Source: Hypomesus transpacificus
Lineage: Eukaryota > Chordata > Actinopteri > Osmeriformes > Osmeridae
Length of the DNA stretch: 64,000 bases
Assembly (NCBI RefSeq): GCF_021917145.1
Contig: NC_061074.1
Location: forward strand, 11,847,051 to 11,911,050
Direction: 5' to 3'
Shown here: piece by piece, positions 46,680-64,000 of the stretch
Position numbering within the stretch: the first letter of the stretch is position 1
How the letters are laid out: every line of letters begins with the position of its first letter
Made by a program: the position numbers and the translations under genes
The notes under the pieces: model-generated
Told to the model about the DNA's origin: nothing
Databases searched by the model: none
Seen by the model: the letters and a program-made list of their open reading frames with translations, nothing else

Positions 46680-47402
46680 TATAGGAGTTCTGCTTTTAGC
46701 CAGCTGTATCAGATTCAAGACCCTGGTACTGACCTTCCGAGCAGTGAACGGGACTGCACCCGACTACATCAAGTCTCTCCTGCAGCCTTACACCCCCACC
46801 CGTCACCTACGGTCTACTTCAGACAACCGCCTGGTGGTCCCACCGCTCAAGACCGCCCGGTCCCAACACAAGCTTTTCTCCTGCCTGGCCCCCCAATGGT
46901 GGAACCAGCTCCCGACTTCCGTCAGGGACACTGAGTGTCTCCCCACCTTCAAGAAAAGGCTCAAGACGCAATAGTTCCGGGAGTACAACGGCACTTAAGA
47001 ATGCTTGGCTGGACTTGATGTTAGTTTCCTCCAGGATCACAATGAGTCTTATTGAGAGACTTGTTGCTCTTTTAGGTTAGTTATAACAAAGTTAACTCTT
47101 GAACTCGCTCTAAAATATTTTACTGTTGATTGTTCTTCTACAGGTACAGTCTTTTACAGGTACAGTCTTGCACGTTTTGGGGTTCATGTTGTTCTAATTT
47201 GTAACTTGTATGACTGCATGCTCTCATGGGTCTTCCCTTTGGCACATGTTTAGTGTTTCACAATGTATACTTCATGTTTTGGCTGCTTGCAATGTTTGGG
47301 ACTACCTCGTTGTTATGTTCAGTGACCTATGCTCTTTTGTAAAGCTCTCTCTTGGAAGCTGCTTTGGAAAAAAGCGTCTGCTAAATGCATAAATGTAAAT
47401 GT
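46680..47402 (+). mobile_element. 5'-truncated L2-type LINE fragment
   Basis: An open frame up to the stop near 46974 encodes the C-terminal end of an L2-clade ORF2: FRAVNGTAPDYIKSLLQPYT, then RSTSDNRLVVPPLKTARS, then APQWWNQLPTSVRDTECLPT and FKKRLKT. A 3' UTR follows and ends AAAGCGTCTGCTAAATGC plus ATAAATGTAAATG. AAGAGA occurs on both sides (46674-46679 and 47403-47408) and may be the target duplication. The reverse-transcriptase core is missing, so it is dead. Confidence 0.82.
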
Positions 47403-47408
47403 AAGAGA

Positions 47409-50400
47409 CCCCGTCCAAGAAAAACTGTAAAATCGGGGTAAAAGCCGCGGCTTTATTTCCGAAAAATACGGTACTAACCTGAACTTCAATGCCACTGCCT
47501 AAAATGTGTCAATCCGTTCACGAAGATCTCAGGAAAACGGCTAACCAGATTCTTGTTACCCCCAGTTTTCTTTTGTCCCTTATTATCTGCCCCAGGCTTG
47601 CCCCAATGGGCTTTCCATGACAGAGCTATAACAATTTATATTGTGCATAACTCCTCCCCATACAGTGGGGATAGCTTGAAGGCTTCGGATGCTTATCAAT
47701 ATGTTGTGACCAGATGTGTAAATGACGTGAAACTCAGTGCAGGCACTAGTTGCTGCATTTTATCATAATCCTATAAAAATTAGTGAAATGACAAATACAA
47801 ATGTTATGAACTATTGAGCCTATATTTAACACAAATGTAGGCCTAATAGGCTACACAAGCACTATACGGCAAAAGTTTATAAAATGTTGCGCAAATAATA
47901 CCAGTGTTGTCATACTGCAAGTCAAAGGTATTACACATTGTTCAAGAAAACACTCATCTCAATCTTGCGTTATAAGCGTTCTTCGGATTGATAACCAGCC
48001 ATTACTCAGGCTCTGCATCTTGTTTGGCGTTGCCGCGCTATTGCTGTTGGTACACAGCAACGTAATGATATGATGGCTCTCTAGCTCTTGGTAAACAAAC
48101 AGTCCTTAAAAGGCTTGTAAATTGAACCACCGTCGGAAAAACGCCATTCAGGCTGAACACTTGAGGAGGCCTTAAACTAAAGTAGCCGTACCACTTGGAT
48201 AGTGATTTAACTAAACAACATCCCCAATCAGGGTGAACACTCAAATTATTTAAACTACAGACCATAGCATTATTCTTTTCCAAACAAAACGAACACAACA
48301 ATAGAACTCAAAACAATGCTTATCTGACTGACTTCGTAGCTTTGCACCTTACCGGGGGCATTCTGGGTAAAAAGAGCATTGTCCTGTTTAAGAGCCTGTT
48401 TAAGGTTCTGACACATATCAGAGCCTTAAACAGCCTTATACATGCTATCAAACAGGCTCTGACACAAATGCAATATGAGTACATGCTTAAAAATATCACT
48501 AGAAGGGAAAAACTTCAGGGGAAGTTTAAGTGACATAGGTTAAGACCAATTTTACACAGGATTCCCCAATTTCTTCCTTTTCATGCGACTGTTTCAACTA
48601 TGTGAGACTGCCACAGACTATCACCATCCCCTCTTGCAGGGTATGAGAAGAAGCTCATGGAAATGACAAAAGAACACTGTCATTATACACTCTTATTATT
48701 TTAGAAGTGTAAATGAGCAGCAACAAATGTAAACGGTTGAATTTTCATAAATAATAAGTATGCATACTTAGTATAATCACCCAAATATGACTTGTACAAA
48801 TTTAAATTGAAAAAGTGCACCCATCTGCAACCGACGCAAGAACACCCCCTCAATAGTTTGATCTGTGACCTGTCTTGATTTGGGCGGACCTCAAAGCAGC
48901 AACGGCTACAAATTACCCGCTGCTTTCCACAAGGTCGCCATAGAAACGCTCATTAGGCAAAGGGTAAAACAGGATCTGCGCTGTTTGTTGATGAAACGCG
49001 AGGATGTCCCTGCTTTCAAACCCAAATTTGATTTATTCACAAACCTCTGAACCATTTATGGACAATTCCAGTTAGCTGACTGGAATGTCTTTAGTGGTAA
49101 GATGAACTATATAATAGTCTTTGGGTACAGTCTTTGGGTATCTTCCTTGACATCTATTTGCTGGAAAGAATTAGAGGTCAGCCTTACATTAGAGAGAAAG
49201 GGGGGAGATAGAAAAAGGCAGACAGTTAGGGAGAAATAAATAGAGAGTAAGAGGGAGGGTTACTGTGAGAAAAGCAGACTGGGAAAATGAAAGAGAGAAG
49301 GAAATCAAGCATCCAGAGTAATCCATAGTGCTGGGTCAGAGGAACTCATTTCCAACCTCATGAATTGTTCATATATTAGGCGGGCCATAGCGTAGGACAC
49401 AAGCTCAGATACCACTGGAGGGTCCTAATGATAAACATCCTGTCTGCTAATGCTGCACTACTGCATGCATTGTCTCTGCTTCTCAGTCTCTGGCCCGTTC
49501 CCTCCTACCCTCTCTGTCACTTCTGCTTCTGTGCTTCTCTGTCCTCATGGACTCCTCTCTTGGTTCTTCACACACAAGCGAGCACGCACATACTCGCTTT
49601 CTCCTAAGCACAAGTTTCACATGAATGATTTATTCAGTGACACGTGGAGCACAGGAAATTCAATTCATCATCCATGCTTTAAAAACCCTGTATGTTAAGC
49701 TTTCCAGAAAGAGAGAGACAGAGATAAAGAGGAAACGAGGAAGGAAAGATTGAGAGGACAAATGTTAATCTACCTCTCTATTTGGTACAAATGTATTGTA
49801 TTGTATTACAGTACAGGGTTGCAAGGTGTGGCTTATGTTCTGTTTGTCAGAAGGATCGGCTCTGTCATTTGGAGGCTCATCAAGAAGACCCTGTACAATG
49901 ATCTCGACCCAGAGATTTTCCCCGCAGAAATAGCAGAGAAAAACACAAGGATCGAATCTCTAAAGGGGAAATGTGTTCTCGTCTAGACAACGTGAGAATA
50001 TCCAACGGTAAACTTTAGACTGATAAAACAGTACGCTGTGCGAGGATCAATGAATGTCGGACTTACTTTAGATGAAATTGCTTTTGCAGTACAGTTCATG
50101 ATCCCATTTGTAGGTTACAGCAGACCAAGTGAAAAAAGGATGGCTGTTCTTTCAGGCTATTGTTTGACTTGCACTGTGGTGGGGCACACTGTCAACAAGG
50201 TGAGCTGTGATGCTCCTGGTCAATGACTGTGCTGATAAAAGGGTGTGTGTGCATGGCTGAAAAGGGATGAGCTATGGTAAAGCTACATGACAAAGCTTAC
50301 TGGAAGTTCCAATAACCATTTATGTCTATTCCATACAGACATGCTAATTGTACTCCTGGCTAGAGTACTTCAGCTGAATCTTGTGTTGTTACATTCATGC

Positions 50401-50747
50401 TCAGTGGTATTTGGGTAAAGATCGTTTTAATTGTGGATGGCAGTACTAAAGATGCAACTGTAAGATTGGACACTACATAATTGATCAGCCACTGCATCTA
50501 CTACTGTAATTAGAAGAATATCAAATGTATATAAGTACAACATTTAGCCATTCATTATATATGGATATGACTATAAACCAATGACAGACAGCAATGAAGT
50601 TTCAACAGGCCATGTAACTAGCCTCCAGCTAAATTCTGGTTTCTGGCATCATTACTGGAGTCTATGCAGATGCAGGACTGCCCCCTTCTGGTAAATTCAG
50701 ATAATGCAAATCCCGATAATCTCAGTCATTGTCAAACTTTTTAAACA
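47409..50747. other. Intergenic stretch before kcne4
   Basis: No gene was recognised. It holds a hairpin at 48394-48435. Several short open frames (for example 48865-49050 and 49750-49986) lack any family resemblance or splice context. Confidence 0.5.
48394..48435. other. Imperfect hairpin, 18-base arms
   Basis: Arm GCCTGTTTAAGGTTCTGA (48394-48411), a six-base loop, then an arm pairing at 16 of 18 positions (48418-48435). A third related copy, AAACAGGCTCTGACAC, follows near 48451. It may be a small foldback repeat. Confidence 0.6.
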
Positions 50748-50753
50748 TTTATT
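50748..50753 (-). terminator. Poly(A) signal of kcne4
   Basis: TTTATT on + reads AATAAA on the minus strand, about 310 bases after the kcne4 stop. Confidence 0.45.
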
Positions 50754-51061
50754 ATTCTAGAGGAAAATAGTTTAACCAATATTTACAGTACATATTTTGC
50801 ATCAAGTAAACCTACAGTTATTGTATATCAACACTGATCAGTGTATTTTCTAAGTTACAAATTGGCATTATACGTCAATCAATAGGAACAAAACTGCCAG
50901 TTTCTTTCAAGTGGGTTCCAGGTATATTTCAATGCTCAGGACTGTTTGACAGGAGCAGTCAAGTTCTTCTCCAGCTAAACGTTGGCCAGTCAATTACCAC
51001 GCTTCGGGTAGGCTATATGAGGCGGACAGCCATAAAGTCTCCATTGTTATCAGCTTTACAA

Positions 51062-51586
51062 TTATTTCAGTCCTGCTGAGTCGTCGCTGTTGTCCGAACT
51101 TCCTTTCAAAACTTCATCGGGACTCTCCACAGTTCCACTATCAGACTCCTCTTCTATAGCAAAGTGCACGTCGGCGGAGGAGCATAGTGAACTGACGCTG
51201 CTTTGCTCCATGGAACACAAAGCACAAGCCAGCGGGGACAAGACCTTGCCCTCGTAAACTCCTGGGGAGAAAGGGAGCGATGCCTGTCCTGAGCATAGCC
51301 CCGAGATGGCGGGCCAGGTGATGCTGTGCTTTTTCTTTAACGCTCCCCATTCCCGTTTTTCCTCCTCGTGCAACAGGCGCCTGAATATATTTGACCTCCT
51401 TTTCTCTCGCCTTTTTGAACGAACATAGCCCAGCATTATGCCAAAAAGGAATACACCATAAAAAGACATGACTATCAAAATGTATAGGTAAGCCTTGCCA
51501 TCACTTTGGTCGCTTTGGGACACCACATTTGCCTTCTGCAGGAACAGAATGTCAGGTGCAGTGGAATTGTCGGACCTCTCCATCAT
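51062..51586 (-). CDS. kcne4: Potassium channel regulatory subunit KCNE4 (MiRP3)
   Basis: This is a complete 174-residue single-pass membrane subunit (human about 170) that dampens Kv channels such as KCNQ1 and Kv1. An N-glycosylation site NST at 7-9 lies in the outer part. The membrane segment at about 33-55 reads AYLYILIVMSFYGVFLFGIM, followed at once by the juxtamembrane block YVRSKRREKRRSN that marks KCNE4. The long acidic C-tail keeps LCSMEQSSVSS and DVHFAIEEES. The coding region is one exon, as in all KCNE genes; an acceptor at 51620/51621 (CCTGTAG) lies in the 5' UTR. The first of two adjacent Met codons is taken as the start. Confidence 0.95.
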   Translation of the reverse strand: MMERSDNSTAPDILFLQKANVVSQSDQSDGKAYLYILIVMSFYGVFLFGIMLGYVRSKRREKRRSNIFRRLLHEEEKREWGALKKKHSITWPAISGLCSGQASLPFSPGVYEGKVLSPLACALCSMEQSSVSSLCSSADVHFAIEEESDSGTVESPDEVLKGSSDNSDDSAGLK

Positions 51587-51754
51587 TAGTGCAGGTTATG
51601 AAGAGGACCGCTTGAGTTTCCTACAGGGGAAAATATACAGTGTCGTTAGGCTATGATTTTGACAACTGTGAGGTTTAGTCCATTTAGTTCACACGTGTGT
51701 GTCTTTTACGAAACTGAATTGCTGTGTTTGTAAAGGTAGGATCGGGACACCTAC

Positions 51755-51815
51755 CTTAGAAATGATACCATGTGGGCCTTTTGGATCCCTGTGCTCGCTA
51801 ATGCCCCTCTGATGT
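51755..51815 (-). other. Non-coding first exon of kcne4
   Basis: It ends in TTTCTAAG followed by GTAGGT (minus strand, intron 51754-51621). The upstream limit is inferred from the TATA box at 51841-51848. Confidence 0.5.
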
Positions 51816-51840
51816 TTAGGGGAATTGTGAAGTGCAGGGA

Positions 51841-51876
51841 CTTATATAGCGACCTCAGGATGTCATAAATCACGTG
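51841..51876 (-). promoter_or_regulatory. kcne4 core promoter: TATA box and CACGTG E-box
   Basis: TATATAAG on the minus strand (51841-51848) lies about 30 bases before the inferred first exon. A perfect palindromic E-box CACGTG at 51871-51876 is about 25 bases further upstream, beside TCACGTGA-like flanks. Confidence 0.55.
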
Positions 51877-53674
51877 AGGAGTCTCCGTGGTCAAGAGCTG
51901 GTGTGGTCGGAAGAGTTTTGGCTCTGTCTTACTGGCTGAGCAGGAAACTAGACACTAGACATAAACGTGGCAAAACCATGCTTATTCGACTTGTGGACGG
52001 TAGCTTTAACTAACAACATCGCGTCTCCAACAAAAAGGATCGTTATCCTAAAACCATGGTACCCAAATCTAGATCCACTTTTACAGTGTATCTTTTAATG
52101 AAAATGCACCGTGCATGTGGCCCTTTATTTGAACTAACTTATTAGTTAGCGTGTATAAATTAGTGTGTGGGGGCTGCAATTCAGTTTAGTTATAACTAAA
52201 CTGAATTGTCATAAGTAGGCCTATGAGCCTATAGTAATATAGTGCGGAACGAAAACAGGGTAATATCGTCACTAGAAATATGAGGTGATGGCATACGTTG
52301 TTAAATTTGAGGTGTGGTCGAAACTGTGCTTATTAAATAAACCCAGTTGAAACAGTTAGTCCTCTTGCAGACTGAACTCCGTCACCAGTCTGCCGGAATT
52401 CGGTTTATAATCTAATCATTTTATCATCCTTATTACTGTGGATAGGCCTACTTCACTGACTAAAATAATAACACAAGGCAGGGTTTCTAGACCAAACACA
52501 ATCTTTACTTAATCATTCAAGGCAAATTACAAATAAATATAGTTGGATGCGCTTATAATACAAGGCAGGTCTCCCTACAGATAGGAGCTCCAAAACCATT
52601 CTATGTAATATCTTAAATAGATTCAAAATACAGATTTTAAATTTGCTTTATCCGGTGACCATTGCCCACCAACATATGTACAGTACAGGACAAAGTAGGC
52701 CTATTCTGTACTTAAAAAGGCATGTTATTTCAGGGAAAAAGTACCACACATTCTCTCAAGAAACACTATCATTGCTGTGTAGTATCATATGAAATGATTT
52801 ACGTGGTGGTTAATGTCGAAATAATTAGAAATCCCCAAAAGGCAACGTGTCAACTGTGAATGTACAGAACACGGTCTGTGTCAAGGAGAGTTTGGATGCC
52901 ATATATGCTTGGTGTCTTAGATATCTATCGAAGCATAGGGAGAGGCCACACCCAGACACGCGTGTTTGCATAAATACACACACATCCACAATTATTACAG
53001 ATACAGTATGACTGATGACAATCCTTGTCAATAAAGGTTGGATGTAAAGACGCTACACAACCACACACACCTTCTAAAAAATTTGATCATCCACCATACA
53101 CAAGTGCCTACCTCTTAAATCTAAAAAAGGGGCCTTGTTTGGATATATTGCAGTGTTCAGTTTCATGGTAATAACAACAGGAGCTGAGTATCCAGCACAA
53201 TATCTGTAAGTGCGCACATACAGAATCCTACAAGAGTTTACAAACATGTCCTATACTGCAAATATGTACTAACCACACCCTAAACTACACCCTTAAAGCG
53301 GGCACAGGTTTAGAAAGGATCATAAACATTTCATTTTTCAGTATTTTTCTAAGGTGTTAAAATGGCAGTATTTCACTGTGTGAGAGGTTTCTGGTTTTTT
53401 GGACTCTAATGTAGCCCTGACGGTTCTAGCGCTTGAAGGATCTAAAGAGCTGACACAGTAAGAGGAAGATCTCATGTGAATAAAAGCCAAAAGATTTTGT
53501 GAGGGAATCCCCAAAAAGAAACTGAAGATTCAAAACAAATTTAACAACAAAAAAAACAAATGCTAATAGTTTCCTGTCCTGCAGGAAGATTAAAATCTGG
53601 ACGTCACAAGTGGATGCTACTGGTTATAGGACATGGCCAGAGAATCAGCCAATGAGAGCCCTGGACAGCTATAA

Positions 53675-53712
<38 letters not shown>

Positions 53713-54789
53713 AGAAACCGTGACAGGAGAAAATAACAACTCCAGGAGAAATATGGAAAACAAAACAAAAAAACAAGCCGAAGTTGTATCCTATCAAACT
53801 ACTTCCTGTTGTGCTTCATTTAGGGCTAACACAGCATCCTGTCTCATTTCTGAAATGTTTCTGGTAAAATGGGCTAGGCAAAGACAGGCAGGGATAAATC
53901 AACCGTATCTTTCCAAACAGACATATCTACTTACTATTATTTGGAGAGAAAGTACTATCTAGATAGGTAAAGGTAAGGTATTAACAGATATGACATTGCA
54001 ACAACGGCCTCCTTTTTTCCGGTACAGTAATGCAGCTTGAGCGAAACTTCAGACCTCTACATGCTTCGGCACGTTATTTCTCATACTATCCCATTCACAC
54101 CTCTCTCAAAAGCTTACTCATATTTTTCTCGCTGTCGATGCCTGGGCTGTCAACTGGGATATCAGCTGGTCACATCTACCCAATAGCACATTGACACACC
54201 TTCACCGCTGGCCAATCGTCTCGCTGCCGTCTCGTTAAATAGGTTTCTCTCTCTGCCTTCGGTCCGTTCATGTGCTGTTGTGCGCGCCCCTCCACCTCCC
54301 CAACGCCACCTTCCTTCATGGACTCACCAGCTCCACCTTCCCTTCAGCAGAGTCATCAGCCATCACCACCAGTGTCTGGACTCTAAGGGGGGGGTTATCA
54401 TGCTGTTGCTCAGGGCAGAAGCCCCTCGATCACCAAATCTCCCTATTGTGTCTTACCGCCAAACCCAGTCTAATCACCACATATTGCTTGTTGAATAATC
54501 AATTCTATCATCTTCCTTCACTGTCCTCTCCTGATTGAAATAGTTCCCACTCATTCTGTATTTTCTTTTTTTGGTCTCAGGAGAACAAAATGGATTCAAG
54601 TAATGATGGTTTGACAGGGGTCGTCTTTTCAGGGACAGGCAGATGGAGAGAGAGGGAGGGGGGGGGGGGTCTTTGAGGCAGGTGCTGGCTCTGTGCTTGG
54701 ACAAACATTTGACTCGGGTGTCACACACATGGACACGTGAACCTACGTAAAACACACACACACACACGCAGATACCCTTCCTCTCCACG
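51877..54789. other. Intergenic and acsl3 3' UTR region
   Basis: The part nearest 54789 must be acsl3 3' UTR, but no convincing poly(A) signal on the minus strand fixes its end. It also holds a 32-base perfect palindrome at 52177-52208, a poly-A run at 53679-53709 on +, and a G homopolymer at 54657-54670. Confidence 0.5.
52177..52208. repeat. Perfect 32-base palindrome
   Basis: CAATTCAGTTTAGTTA is followed at once by its exact reverse complement, with no spacer. It lies about 330 bases upstream of the kcne4 TATA box. Confidence 0.95.

Positions 54790-64000
<9,211 letters not shown>

Noticed and set aside
48865-49050. A 61-residue + strand frame that looks varied in composition
   Set aside because: No recognised family, no splice or start context; kept only as intergenic sequence.

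Overview
The window is nuclear DNA from a ray-finned fish. The grounds are intron-containing vertebrate genes with GT-AG junctions, very dense micro- and minisatellites, a Tc1/mariner relic and L2/SINE tails typical of teleosts, and a gene neighbourhood matching human 2q36 (ACSL3-KCNE4-SCG2-AP1S3-WDFY1-SERPINE2). I cannot name the species. All identities come from reading translated exons against remembered families; no database search was run.

Layout, left to right. 1-8967: the 3' part of a prss16-like S28 serine peptidase gene (+), whose first intron in view holds an internally deleted Tc1-like transposon with a roughly 1.8-kb, 24-bp minisatellite grown inside its transposase sequence. 11265-15465: serpine2, protease nexin-1 (+), complete coding region. 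15673-23433: wdfy1 (+), complete, with a long 3' UTR. 23528-29657: dhrs12 (-), tail-to-tail with wdfy1 and head-to-head with ap1s3. 30282-33225: ap1s3 (+), complete, with a minisatellite starting at one of its splice donors. 33665-37164: scg2 (-), the secretogranin II / secretoneurin precursor. 37165-50747: a gene-poor stretch with a 1.2-kb higher-order minisatellite, a tRNA-derived SINE, an L2-type LINE fragment and a decayed reverse-transcriptase fragment. 50748-51850: kcne4 (-), a single coding exon. 54790-64000: the 3' eleven coding exons of acsl3 (-), whose 5' end lies beyond the right edge.

The genes do not form a functional operon-like unit; they are a conserved vertebrate synteny block. 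They cover extracellular protease control (serpine2), endosomal signalling (wdfy1), Golgi clathrin adaptor sorting (ap1s3), neuropeptide granules (scg2), potassium channel modulation (kcne4) and fatty acyl-CoA synthesis (acsl3). dhrs12 and prss16 are not in this block in human as I recall it, mrpl44 is not seen, and scg2 appears flipped relative to human.

I find no new enzymatic system. The most unusual signal is how often simple repeats sit on splice sites. A minisatellite of about 17 units begins at the ap1s3 exon 2 donor and repeats a consensus-like donor about 14 times. UG-repeat, CU-repeat and poly-C tracts lie against acceptors in prss16, wdfy1, dhrs12 and acsl3. The other standout is the transposase-derived minisatellite.
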